A stretch of DNA of 64,000 nucleotides. It comes from Pseudoalteromonas spongiae UST010723-006. GTDB taxonomy: Bacteria; Pseudomonadota; Gammaproteobacteria; Enterobacterales; Alteromonadaceae. The translations under genes and the position numbers were made by a program. Shown here piece after piece: positions 18,256-27,614 of the stretch. The notes beneath the pieces are model-generated. The model was not told the origin of the DNA and made no database searches. It worked only from the letters and a program-made list of their open reading frames with translations. Numbering within the stretch: position 1 is the first letter of the stretch; each line of letters opens with the position of its first letter. The stretch lies in assembly GCF_000238255.3 (NCBI RefSeq), contig NZ_CP011039.1, positions 77,501 to 141,500 of the forward strand. Direction: 5' to 3'.

Positions 18256-20410
18256 ATTTTTGTGTTTGCTGGTAGTTATCAATAATGGCTTGAATGGGGT
18301 AACCATTAGGGTTCTCAATCCAAGTACTATTATCAATGACTAAATCTAAGTCACCATCAGCATCCCTATCTTTTAAATCAATAGGTATTTGTTCGTTTCT
18401 AATAAGTACATGCTTATTTAACGTTGTGTAAGGTGGAGAGTTTTTCTCGTTGCTGTAAGGTTGATAGATTAACAAGGCAAGGTCGCTGTTTGGATCTATT
18501 GGGTAGTCAATACTGTAGAAATAAAAGAAGAGGTCATTATTTAAGAAATCCTCAAGTTTGTTCACTTGTTTTTCACCAAGTTCATTTAATGTTAAATGAC
18601 TTTTGCCAGTTGATTTCCAATGTTTGTATGAATCAAGCGGTTTGCTACCAACAATAACAAACCCTTCAGCTATAATTTCTTGGTAGGGATCTTCGTCGAT
18701 ATTCTGTCTCGAAATGGTGTGGAATTCACCAAAGTCGATACTTTTTGAGAAATTATTATTAATTAATATTAGGCGTTCACTCGGTTTTACATCAAGCTCT
18801 TTATCTGAAAAGTGAAATACTAATTCGCTTATCCCATCCTCGTTAACATCATCGTATGCGAGCTCAATAAAGTTTGAAAAATCGACTTTTTCAAGAATGA
18901 TATTTTTATTTTCTATAAGGTCGTTTTCAAAATATGTGAAATCAGATATTGAGATTGTGTAATCTGCGTAACCGTATAAATCATCATAGTCATTTTCAGG
19001 GTAAGTCAAACCTAATAAAAAGCCGTTATTTGTAGCAGAAAAATAAAAACCTTTGCTATAGCCAAGCTCACTCTCAGTGGGAAATATGTTCTTTAGCTCT
19101 ACGTTTTGGTTAGTAGTATTATATTCAAAAAGCATGATGTTGCGTTGACTGTCAACAGCAAGAAAATATGGCTTTTCATCATTAGGATTAGCTAATAGAT
19201 AGTTTGCATAGTTTCGATAAAGGTCTGTCGAAACTATTTGCTCAAGATAAGAATCTGTTCCCTGTGACAAATAAAAATAAAGAACGTAGTCAGAACCTGA
19301 TTCATCTACACAGTAAAAATCATCAATACCATCATCATTAAAATCGTGTTTGAATAGCTCAATATTATGTTCATCACCGTTGAGGCATTTGTCTACGTCA
19401 ATTGAAGGCTTGTTTGTATTTAAGTGCTGTAAATTAGTGGCAGATTGTCTTACTGGCCAAATAGGTGCACTCTGAAAAGGCTGAATAGAGAAATCAAAAG
19501 TGTATTCTTCGTTGTTAAACGTAAAAAGAGCTGAAATTTCTTCAGAATACCCATCACCTTGCGGCTTGTTCTCTTTTCCATTATCAGTTGTGTATTTTTT
19601 ATGAGCAAAAAAACGTATGTGATTTGAAGCTAATGTTTCAATTTGATATTCAGGGTTTGATAGTAAGAGATTTGATGACAGATTGTTCTCAGCGATATTT
19701 TCTACTTTAGCAATGACATCAATATAACGCATTGAAATGCTATTAAACGGTAGTTCAAACGATACTGAAATTGGATCTATCTCAAATGAGCTAATATTTT
19801 CAATAATTTTTTGACCAGCATTGTACACTTCTAGTTTTAGTTGATATGGGGTTTTTTCCTTATGTATTGGAAATTTGTAGACTAAGTTAGATTTATGACT
19901 GGCTATATCGTTGTTAAGGTATTGCAGTGTCAGAGATGTTTCTAATTGACTTGTATCAAGATTACTCAATTCAATTTCAAAATTAGCTTCTTGTAAACTC
20001 ACAACCGGTTCATAAGCTCTAATGCTTATGTTACTAGCCGGAATTGTAAACTCTTGCACAGAGTTAGCAGAGAGACCATCACTATCTGTAGCGGTAATAC
20101 TCAGTTGATAATCAACATCGAGCTCTGAATAAGGGAATTGGTAAGTAACGTTTGTGGTATCGCTAGTAACTAAAACCTCGCCGTTACTGGAAAGAGAAAA
20201 TTCAGTGGATGCGAGGTTATTATCGGCATCATTGGCAGCTGCGGTAAACTCGACAGTTTGTAAATTTACTACATCACCAACGGGTGTAATGTTTGTCGTT
20301 GGCGCTTGGTTAACAGGCTCAATTGGTTTTGGTGTTTCAGTTTTCTTATCTGAATCGCCACAGCCGATAAGTAATATCGGTAGGGTGAGTAAAAGTCCTT
20401 TTCTTACCAT
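18254..20410 (-). CDS. FG-GAP/VCBS-like lipoprotein (second of paralogous pair)
   Basis: This 718-residue predicted lipoprotein has a signal peptide with lipobox LLIGC, then a Pro/Thr-rich linker. Ig-like/cadherin-like modules (NQAPTTNITPVGDVV with DADNNLASTEF) occupy roughly residues 35-230. The C-terminal half carries calcium-loop-like repeats, FNDDGIDDFYC, VNEDGISELVF and DADGDLDLVI, typical of FG-GAP/VCBS beta-propellers. The C-terminus NPNGYPIQAIIDNYQ closely matches that of the upstream gene. Its start overlaps the upstream stop as TAATG, with an AAGGA site. It is probably a cell-surface or outer-membrane protein; the ligand is unknown. Confidence 0.8.
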   Translation of the reverse strand: MVRKGLLLTLPILLIGCGDSDKKTETPKPIEPVNQAPTTNITPVGDVVNLQTVEFTAAANDADNNLASTEFSLSSNGEVLVTSDTTNVTYQFPYSELDVDYQLSITATDSDGLSANSVQEFTIPASNISIRAYEPVVSLQEANFEIELSNLDTSQLETSLTLQYLNNDIASHKSNLVYKFPIHKEKTPYQLKLEVYNAGQKIIENISSFEIDPISVSFELPFNSISMRYIDVIAKVENIAENNLSSNLLLSNPEYQIETLASNHIRFFAHKKYTTDNGKENKPQGDGYSEEISALFTFNNEEYTFDFSIQPFQSAPIWPVRQSATNLQHLNTNKPSIDVDKCLNGDEHNIELFKHDFNDDGIDDFYCVDESGSDYVLYFYLSQGTDSYLEQIVSTDLYRNYANYLLANPNDEKPYFLAVDSQRNIMLFEYNTTNQNVELKNIFPTESELGYSKGFYFSATNNGFLLGLTYPENDYDDLYGYADYTISISDFTYFENDLIENKNIILEKVDFSNFIELAYDDVNEDGISELVFHFSDKELDVKPSERLILINNNFSKSIDFGEFHTISRQNIDEDPYQEIIAEGFVIVGSKPLDSYKHWKSTGKSHLTLNELGEKQVNKLEDFLNNDLFFYFYSIDYPIDPNSDLALLIYQPYSNEKNSPPYTTLNKHVLIRNEQIPIDLKDRDADGDLDLVIDNSTWIENPNGYPIQAIIDNYQQTQK

Positions 20411-22323
20411 TATTCTTGTCCTTTTTGATAGTTTTCTGTAATTACTTGAATTGGGTAACCGTTGGTATTTTCAAACCAACCTTGTTCATTAGATAGTTTT
20501 ATATCTAAGTCACCATCTCCATCGATATCTAATAGAGTTTCAAGTGGGTAGCTTTCGCAGGGGAAAGTATTATTTTGCGTGGTTAACAGGTGGTCACCTA
20601 TTGCGATATAGGAGTAATCGTTACATACGGCGTATGAATTTATGTAAACTTTAAACCCTATATTTTCATCTATAAACACAGAGTAATAATAAAAAAACAA
20701 GTCGTTATTAAAATAATCTTGAACTTGGGTTATTACCTTGTTCCCATCGCTATCTAGTGTGAGGTGATTTAAGCTGGATGCTTTAAGTTGTCCAATATTA
20801 ACCTCTTTAAAACCTGTACCTGCAAGCTCTAATGAACCATCGTTATCAATGTCGAGCATTTGTATGCGCTCAAACTGACCAAAATCATTAATTTTGGTAA
20901 ATTCTTTGTCTGCAACGAATAAGTGGACATATTCAGGACAATGGCATGTTTCGTTCTTCTCAGTGAAGTACAATAACAACTCTTTAATGCCATCATCATT
21001 GATATCTGAATAAGTTAATGATTCAAAATAAATAGAGGCTTGCAATCCACTGGCTTTAAATTCATTTTGCAACTTTAATTTAGAGTCAGAGACCAAATAA
21101 CTCTGCACGTCAATGAAGTTATCGTAGTTAATTACGTCAAAAGTTTTATTGGCAATTGCAAGAGTAAAACCCAAGTCTGTTTGGGTAATAATAGAGTCGC
21201 CGATATCGCTTACATTGGTTGGTGTTGTACTTGTTTGTGTGATTTTTTCTGTGATTTCATCATAATCGAAGCCGAGTATATTTTTTTGATTATCTATACT
21301 AATAAATGTTGGCAGGTTATCGTCCCATGAAATCAGTGCAGAGCGCTGTGCACTAGCCATATTCGTTTGTACAAGTTGCTCTGTGTAATTACCGTCACTA
21401 GTGGATAAATAAAAGTAAATATCACTATATGCTTCCGACCACCTAGTGAGGTCGAATACGCAGTAATAATCGTCCCTGCCGTCTTTATTGAAGTCGAATG
21501 CATACAATGTTGTGGGCTTTTGGGCTTGATTATTTAAACAAGTGTAGGGCGTTGTATCAACTTGGTTTAATGAACCTTGATTACTAACTACAGAGGCTGA
21601 AGCTGAAGAATTTAGAGTTGATGTTTGATGTGGCCATTCAGGAATTTGTTCAACAGGCAATATAGTAAATTCATGGAAAAATTCTGAACCTTCAATACTT
21701 AATATTGCGGTTAACGTTTCTGAATACCCATCTCCTTGAGGCAGGTTTGCATTACCTGAATTTGCATTCTCGGTATATTTTTTATGTGCATAAAAACGCA
21801 GCTTAGTTTTGTCTATCGTTTCAAATTCGTACTCAGAGTTCGTAAGTTGCCACCGCACACTTGCATTGTCACTATTCAGGTTAGAGATATTCGCTTCAAT
21901 ATCAATGTACCTTTGGGAGTAACTGCCAAACGGGAGTTCAAACGAAATATCGACAGCAGGAATATCAATTAAGTGAGTTTCTGTTGTAATAGCACCTTGG
22001 TCATCTGTTGCAGATGCTACTAGTGTTAAGGTTTTATTCGTTTGTGCAAAAGGTATTTCATACTCAATTTGTTGATTACCCGTTGCAAGGGCTGTGTCGT
22101 TTTCAAATAATGTAATTTCAGTCGTCACAGCATCATTATCTGGATCGTTTGCGGTGATTGTAGCTGTTAAAGTATCAAGACTGACTAATGACTCAGGAAA
22201 CGACACTTCAATTGTAGGAGGGTTATTTACTGGTTCTGTAATAGGTGTTTTTTTTGGCTCTGAGCTGCCACATGCAGCTAACAGTAGAGTACTAAGAGAC
22301 AGCATAAATACACGGGTTTTCAT
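20410..22323 (-). CDS. FG-GAP/VCBS-like lipoprotein (first of paralogous pair)
   Basis: This 637-residue lipoprotein has lipobox LLAAC, an Ig/cadherin-like N-terminal part (NPPTIEVSFPESLVSLD and NDPDNDAV), and C-terminal acidic repeats FNKDGRDDYYC, INDDGIKELLLYF and IDGDGDLDIKL. It shares in-order segments with the downstream gene, for example LRFYAHKKYTE with PQGDGYSE, and a matching end, so the two arose by tandem duplication. I place the start at the ATG at 22323, seven bases after AAGGA; a TTG at 22329 is the alternative. Function is unknown; surface adhesion or glycan binding is possible. Confidence 0.8.
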   Translation of the reverse strand: MKTRVFMLSLSTLLLAACGSSEPKKTPITEPVNNPPTIEVSFPESLVSLDTLTATITANDPDNDAVTTEITLFENDTALATGNQQIEYEIPFAQTNKTLTLVASATDDQGAITTETHLIDIPAVDISFELPFGSYSQRYIDIEANISNLNSDNASVRWQLTNSEYEFETIDKTKLRFYAHKKYTENANSGNANLPQGDGYSETLTAILSIEGSEFFHEFTILPVEQIPEWPHQTSTLNSSASASVVSNQGSLNQVDTTPYTCLNNQAQKPTTLYAFDFNKDGRDDYYCVFDLTRWSEAYSDIYFYLSTSDGNYTEQLVQTNMASAQRSALISWDDNLPTFISIDNQKNILGFDYDEITEKITQTSTTPTNVSDIGDSIITQTDLGFTLAIANKTFDVINYDNFIDVQSYLVSDSKLKLQNEFKASGLQASIYFESLTYSDINDDGIKELLLYFTEKNETCHCPEYVHLFVADKEFTKINDFGQFERIQMLDIDNDGSLELAGTGFKEVNIGQLKASSLNHLTLDSDGNKVITQVQDYFNNDLFFYYYSVFIDENIGFKVYINSYAVCNDYSYIAIGDHLLTTQNNTFPCESYPLETLLDIDGDGDLDIKLSNEQGWFENTNGYPIQVITENYQKGQE

Positions 22324-22580
22324 GTTCAAATCCTTTGAGCAAATATGTGGCTATTAAATCATCTTTAATTAAAAGTTGATACCAATTAATTGTAATCAGA
22401 CAATTGTTTTTTATAGATAAAATTAAGACTTAAGTGTCGCTTTTGCTCCTGCGGACTCTAGCTCAAATAAGTCATTATTGTCCTAAAGTCATAAGTGTTT
22501 TATAAATTCAAAATCAATTTACTTAGGTGAAGTTATCCCGTAGTTTGGATTAACTTCTACTTTGAACATAAAGGGAAATT

Positions 22581-23720
22581 ATGCGCTTTTTAATATGTTA
22601 TCTAATGCTTGGCTTTTCATTTCTGAGTGCATCTCTTAAAGCCGAACAAGTAGTACTGACAATTGCAGACCAGCGGTTTGAGCAACCATTGGAATTTAAT
22701 GTGCAGTTGCCAAAAAGCTATTCGCAAAAGCAAAACAAACGCTATGTGCTGATGTTTGACTTTCACCCTAATGCCAAAAGTTACTTAGCGGGAATGCATG
22801 ATTGGATGAGCCATAATGGTGAGTGGCCCTGGTTAGAAACCATTATTGTGACGCCTGCAAATGGTAATCCGGTAGGGCGGTTATTTGATGCTACAGGCAA
22901 ATCAACGCCTTTGCTCGATTTTTTTGAAGCCCAATTAGTGCCAGAAATTGATAAACAATACCGTACTAACGGCTTTCGCATTTTTAGTGGCTTTCGGGTG
23001 AATGGTTCGGTGGTGCTTTCAAGCTTAGTGAATAAACCGAACTTGTTTAATGCACATATTGTGATTAGCCCTGAGCTCACGCCAGAGCGTGCCAATATAT
23101 TAAAGGGCTATGGTAAGAAAATAGCCAAGCTAAATGATAAACCGCGTTATTTATTGTTTACCCATGGCGAAACCATAAAAGAAGATCATCAACAGCATGG
23201 ATATTCACAATTAAAAGAAGAAATTAGTGCAAACGCGTCTGCATCATTACAATGGCAATATCAAAATTATAAAGAACATTATTTTATGTCGTTGCCGGTG
23301 TTATCTACTGCGTATGGCATAGAGCAGATCTTTGATGAGATTCATAACGGTTTGGCGCCTGAGTCACAAATAGCTAAGCAAGGTGTGGATGCTATTGTTG
23401 GTCATTATAAGTGTCTATCAACTGAAAAGTTTGGTTTTGAAGTCTCACCTAAATCGTCAATTAATGCACTGGGATTTCACTTGTTAGAAACATCGCCAGA
23501 GCAAGCGATAAAGGTATTTAACCAAGCATTAGCGCTTTATCCGCAAGATGCATACGCTTATCACCACTTAGCCAAGGCTTATGCGTAAAGTAATAAATTG
23601 GCAAAAGCCATTGAGTTGCAAGAAAAGGCAGTGAGTCTTGCCGCTAATATGCTCACTTGGCATAAAAAGCGACAAGCCAGCTATTTGGCTGAACTTAAGG
23701 CACTGGCGCAAGCACTATAA
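22581..23720 (+). pseudogene. Esterase-like alpha/beta hydrolase with TPR tail, interrupted by in-frame TAA
   Basis: The open part (22581-23588, 335 codons) encodes a signal peptide and an esterase-like domain related to the Fes/IroE-type putative esterase group (YVLMFDFHPNAKSY, then GFRVNGSVVLSSLV). It then enters a TPR unit (YPQDAYAYHHLAKAYA) and stops at TAA 23586-23588. The same frame continues for 43 more codons, SNKLAKAIELQEKAVSLAAN and onward, to a natural TAA at 23718-23720, 13 bases before the next gene. The protein thus looks cut inside a TPR helix, most simply by a Lys AAA to TAA change. The esterase domain may still be made. Confidence 0.8.
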
Positions 23721-23733
23721 AAGGTAATTTTAA

Positions 23734-24387
23734 ATGAAGTATTTATGGAATAACGGTGAGGCTATCGGGCTTCCTATTGGCAAAGCAGTGTGTGTGGGGC
23801 GCAATTATGTTGCCCATGCAGCGGAACTTGGTAATGAAGTACCTACAGAGCCGTTACTCTTTTTAAAACCAGCAAGCAGTATTGTAAATACGGCAGGGGA
23901 AGTGGCGTTAGACCATAGCTTAGGTGAGCACCATTATGAAGCGGAGCTAATGTTGTTAATTGGTAAGCCGCTCAATAAGGTCAATATTGCAGATTATAAG
24001 TCTTGTATTGCTGGTTTAGGTGTAGGGCTTGATCTTACGTTACGTGATGAGCAAGCAAAACTGAAAGCGAAAGGGCATCCGTGGGAGCGCGCAAAAGCCT
24101 ACGACAAAAGCTGTTTAGTGTCGCGCTTTGTACCGCTTGCAGAGAGTGATTTAACGCACAATGAATTTTCACTTTCGATTAATAATGAGCTTCGCCAATC
24201 TGGTGACACCAACCTGATGATATTCAAAATAGAACAACTACTTTCTGAAATTGTCAGATATTTCTCATTACAGCCGGGCGACATTGTTTTAACGGGCACA
24301 CCTGAAGGGGTAGGTAAGCTTAATATCCAAGACACCTTGAGTGTATCTCTTAATGGCGAAACGTTAGCTAATTGCACAATTGCATAG
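23734..24387 (+). CDS. Fumarylacetoacetate hydrolase family protein
   Basis: This 217-residue protein has the single-domain FAH fold (YcgM-like). Metal and substrate motifs are visible: CVGRNYVAHAAELGN (about 21-35), the acidic HHYEAELMLLIGK segment (about 69-81), and GDIVLTGTPEGVG (about 183-195). Family members are Mg2+-dependent hydrolases, decarboxylases or isomerases of oxo acids such as acylpyruvates, so the exact substrate is open. AAGG lies nine bases before the start. It sits 13 bases after the end of the interrupted esterase gene and could be cotranscribed with it. Confidence 0.9.
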   Translation: MKYLWNNGEAIGLPIGKAVCVGRNYVAHAAELGNEVPTEPLLFLKPASSIVNTAGEVALDHSLGEHHYEAELMLLIGKPLNKVNIADYKSCIAGLGVGLDLTLRDEQAKLKAKGHPWERAKAYDKSCLVSRFVPLAESDLTHNEFSLSINNELRQSGDTNLMIFKIEQLLSEIVRYFSLQPGDIVLTGTPEGVGKLNIQDTLSVSLNGETLANCTIA

Positions 24388-24501
24388 AAAGTGGTTTTTA
24401 TTTCATTCAAAAACATTATTTTTTTCTGAAAACGTATGCGAAGCAATGCGCTGAGTTTGGCCACACTTTACAATAAGCGTATCTAAACTCAGGAGAATCA
24501 T

Positions 24502-25380
24502 ATGCAAGAATTTAAATTACCGTCGTTTGTGGCTGGCTTTTGGCGTTTAGATGAGTGGCAACAACGAGGGTCTTCTCTAACGCAATTCATTGAGCAACTG
24601 CTAGCGCTTGGCATAGATACAGTTGACCATGCTGATATCTATGGTCAATACCAGTGTGAGAAACTCTTTGGTGAGGCATTAACGTCTCATTTAAGAGATC
24701 AACTTAAGATCATCACTAAGTGCGGTATTAAACCGGCCTGGCCTGAAAATGGCTTTGCAGGTAAAACTGCACATTATGATTCAAGTAAAGCAAACATCAT
24801 TGCTTCGGCAGAACAATCATTGCGTAATTTCAAAACTGATCGCCTTGATGTGTTATTGATCCACCGTCCAGATTATTTAATGCATGCGGATGAAGTTGCA
24901 GACGCCTTCTGTGATCTAAAAGCGCAAGGTAAAGTGCTTAACTTTGGTGTATCTAATTTTACGGTTTCACAGTTTGAGTTATTGCAGTCGCGTTTAGACT
25001 TTAAGTTAGTAACCAATCAAATTGAAATGTCGCCGTTACATATGGGGGCACTCGATGATGGTACGCTTAACTTATGCCAACAGCATCAAATATCACCTAT
25101 GCTCTGGTCGCCTCTTGCTGGTGGCGGATTATTCGCTGAGACAGAGCAAGCACAACGAGTGAGAACTGCATTACACAGTGTTGCCGAAGAAACCGGGTTA
25201 GACAGTGTCGATCAAGCTGCTTATGCGTGGTTGTTAACGTTACCATGTCAACCGAGCGTAATCTTAGGTACCGGAAAGTTAGCGCGTATTCAATCAGCAG
25301 TTGCGGCAAGTAAAGTGCGTTTGAGTCGTGAGCAATGGTATCGCGTTTGGCAAGCATCAACAGGTCACAGTGTGCCATAA
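24502..25380 (+). CDS. Aldo/keto reductase family oxidoreductase (YdhF-like)
   Basis: This 292-residue NAD(P)H-dependent aldo/keto reductase has the catalytic tetrad visible as Asp in DHADIYG, Tyr in the same motif, Lys in IITKCGI, and His in LLIHRPD. GKVLNFGVSNFT and the C-terminal VILGTGKLARIQSA are typical of the YdhF subgroup. The start follows AGGAG. Substrate is unknown. A GAAA-capped hairpin follows the gene. Confidence 0.92.
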   Translation: MQEFKLPSFVAGFWRLDEWQQRGSSLTQFIEQLLALGIDTVDHADIYGQYQCEKLFGEALTSHLRDQLKIITKCGIKPAWPENGFAGKTAHYDSSKANIIASAEQSLRNFKTDRLDVLLIHRPDYLMHADEVADAFCDLKAQGKVLNFGVSNFTVSQFELLQSRLDFKLVTNQIEMSPLHMGALDDGTLNLCQQHQISPMLWSPLAGGGLFAETEQAQRVRTALHSVAEETGLDSVDQAAYAWLLTLPCQPSVILGTGKLARIQSAVAASKVRLSREQWYRVWQASTGHSVP

Positions 25381-25408
25381 CAATTAGCCTACATATAAAC
25401 GAAATAAA

Positions 25409-25430
25409 GGTGCCGAAAGGCACCCTTAAT
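25409..25430. terminator. GGTGCC-GAAA-GGCACC hairpin after aldo/keto reductase
   Basis: A six-pair GC-rich stem with a GAAA tetraloop lies 28 bases after the stop codon of the aldo/keto reductase and 53 bases from the convergent porin gene. The T-run is weak (CTTAATTGT), so termination efficiency is uncertain. Confidence 0.6.
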
Positions 25431-25476
25431 TGTAGCAAGTTGGAGTAATTTTAGTTTAAAGCATTAATACTGATTG

Positions 25477-26151
25477 CTAGAGTTCAAAGTCCATGGCAAA
25501 GCCCACATAAACTTTTAAGTCGTCATCTGCATCTAAATCTGTTTGCGCAACACCGAAAGTGAAGCCACCTTTTGCAATGCTCACACCGTAGTCAATATAG
25601 CTGTCGTCTTCGCCATACCACTCTGCAACGGTATCACCCATCGAATTACCAATGTGGAATGTAAGCTCGGTTTCATTTAATACTTCAAAAGTAGCGTTTA
25701 GCTCTAGGTAAATCATATCTTCTTCTGAAGTTGCACCTGACTGCGCATTGCTAAGATAACTTACTTTACCTTCGAGCCAGTTCCAGCTTAACGCACCATA
25801 AAGTTCACCAAAGTCAATTGAGTCAACCGCATCAGGGTATGCGTAATATACATAACCCACGTCGTAACCAAACTCACCCATTTCACCAGCAAAGCCTGCG
25901 TATAAATCAAGTTCATAACTTGGCTTATCACCACCAAAGTCCACATTTGATGCCCATGTGCCCGCATAAAACCCTGATTCATGGCTGTAATCGATACCAC
26001 CCGATACTTGAGCGTTGTCGCTGGTTTGCGTTACACCACGCCATAAGTAGTTTGATGAAGCTGCAGCATTAGCGGTTACTTCTGCATAACTTGCTGCTGA
26101 GAAAAAGGCGATACTCGTAGCAGTGAGAGTTGTGAGTAATTGTTTTTTCAT
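25477..26151 (-). CDS. TorF-family putative porin
   Basis: This 224-residue outer-membrane protein has a clear signal peptide ending ASYA. It then reads VTANAAASSNYLWRGVTQT and SGGIDYSHESGFYAGTWASN, the start pattern of the TorF (TIGR02001) porin-like family. Alternating hydrophobic residues and a terminal aromatic/Leu (FAMDFEL) fit a beta-barrel. It is strongly acidic, as is common for marine outer-membrane proteins. The ribosome site is GGAATTATTATG-like. It is a single gene. Confidence 0.9.
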   Translation of the reverse strand: MKKQLLTTLTATSIAFFSAASYAEVTANAAASSNYLWRGVTQTSDNAQVSGGIDYSHESGFYAGTWASNVDFGGDKPSYELDLYAGFAGEMGEFGYDVGYVYYAYPDAVDSIDFGELYGALSWNWLEGKVSYLSNAQSGATSEEDMIYLELNATFEVLNETELTFHIGNSMGDTVAEWYGEDDSYIDYGVSIAKGGFTFGVAQTDLDADDDLKVYVGFAMDFEL

Positions 26152-26303
26152 AATAATTCCTAAAATTGTAGCGCTGAGTTAACTATCTATTAACAAAGTT
26201 TATGCCTAAACTGAAAAGTTCAAGAATATCAAAGTACTAGTAGGGAATTATGAATTTGGCAAGATGAGTATATGAAAATAATGCACTAACTCGGTGCGTG
26301 AAA

Positions 26304-26340
26304 ATCACAAGGTGCACAAAAACTGCGCACCTTGTTTTGT
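26304..26340. terminator. Terminator-like hairpin downstream of uncharacterised gene
   Basis: CAAGGTGC pairs with GCACCTTG around an A-rich loop, with TTTTGTGAT on the plus side and TGATTTTC on the minus side. It lies between the porin promoter region and the minus-strand gene ending at 26343. Confidence 0.6.
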
Positions 26341-26342
26341 GA

Positions 26343-27509
26343 TTAGCCGAAAATAGTACGCATCAGAGTGATGGTTTCATCAACGCTTCGACCAGCAGCA
26401 ACTTCTTTCACAATTGAGTCACGCATATTTTTAATATGTTGTGGCATATCTTCTGTTGCCAGAGCACGGTCAACCAATGCTTCTGCTGACTCTTTACCAC
26501 GTTTACGGCCGCCTGATTTCTCTGAGCTTGCGCGCTTCGGTTTATGAAGTGCTTTGTAGTAATTCGAGTTTTCTTTCGCATCGTCACTGTAATAAGCAAA
26601 CCAACAGGGTACTAATGCCTTGTACTGCCAAAGTGCTTGTTCTTCTTCGGCTTCTGGTATTGCGGCAATAAACCAAGGTTGTTTATGAATTGCCATAACA
26701 ATGTCGTGCCAGTAACGGTCAAAATCTTGGTTGTTTAATCTTACAAGGCCAAACGCTTGGCATAAAATATCAAGGCTTGCTGCTGTTACTGGGGTGAAAA
26801 AGTCAGGTCGACGCATTGCAAGTAAACGTGTAGCTGGTGCAAGAGTCGCTTTTTCATTATCAACGGCTGCAAACGCAGCAATATAACCACGCACAAAGTC
26901 CATGTAGTTTTCTAACGTGATAGCGCCTTCAAGTGGAATATGATTAAGCGCTTCATTTAAGTCAGTACAGCTGGTGGCAATTACATTATGCAGTGCTTTA
27001 GCGGTTTTAGTTGATGCTAGCCATTCAACATCAAATTGGTAAATGCTTGGATCGTGTTTTGCGGTATGTTTACCAGCAAATGCCAGCTTGTCTTCTTCAA
27101 TCATATCAACCAGCGAGGTTTCACGAATGCTTTCAATATGCTTAAGCAGTGCAAGTTGCTCATCTAGCACAATGCGCTCTTTGTTTTGTTGAATTGAATC
27201 AAATACAACAGGCCAAGGTGCAATACGTAGCGTTTTAATTTGGCTAATGCTAATACCAGCTTCGAGTTGTTGTTGGATTTTCTTTAAAATTGGCAGCTGG
27301 TTTGCTTCAAGTAGCTCAAAATTAATGCGCTTGCTGACTACATCAATTAACTCATAACACCAGCCGGCAAAGTCTTCTGGATGGTTACTTACTTTTACGG
27401 CCATTAAGTTAAGGCTAACATCTGGAATAAGTTTTAAAATGTTTTGGTAGATGTTTGCTTCCACTTCAGAAAGTGGCATTTTTGACGGCGACGTAAGCAA
27501 TTTTTTCAT
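26343..27509 (-). CDS. Uncharacterised protein, 388 aa
   Basis: I do not recognise this family. With the start at 27509 (MKKLLTSPSKMPLSEVEAN) it is 388 residues. It is soluble, largely helical-looking, and without signal peptide or membrane segments. Segments such as PEDFAGWCYELIDVVSKR and FDRYWHDIVMAIHKQPWF are distinctive. A basic stretch KPKRASSEKSGGRKRGKES near residue 325-343 may bind nucleic acid or be a linker. No strong ribosome site is seen at 27509; an upstream frame to 27581 exists but has a hydrophobic, less likely N-terminus. Its base composition resembles its neighbours. Confidence 0.7.
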   Translation of the reverse strand: MKKLLTSPSKMPLSEVEANIYQNILKLIPDVSLNLMAVKVSNHPEDFAGWCYELIDVVSKRINFELLEANQLPILKKIQQQLEAGISISQIKTLRIAPWPVVFDSIQQNKERIVLDEQLALLKHIESIRETSLVDMIEEDKLAFAGKHTAKHDPSIYQFDVEWLASTKTAKALHNVIATSCTDLNEALNHIPLEGAITLENYMDFVRGYIAAFAAVDNEKATLAPATRLLAMRRPDFFTPVTAASLDILCQAFGLVRLNNQDFDRYWHDIVMAIHKQPWFIAAIPEAEEEQALWQYKALVPCWFAYYSDDAKENSNYYKALHKPKRASSEKSGGRKRGKESAEALVDRALATEDMPQHIKNMRDSIVKEVAAGRSVDETITLMRTIFG

Positions 27510-27614
27510 AATTAGTAAGTGACCCCAATATAATATTAACAATGTCCTGCAAAGCGTTACGCTAAGCGGGCTGTGGATCATACTGAGATCTAATTTTGAT
27601 GCAATATTGACTTC

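Noticed and set aside
20408..20412. Frameshift or broken gene between the two lipoproteins
   Set aside because: TAATG is a normal stop/start overlap, and each gene has its own lipobox signal peptide and a ribosome site.
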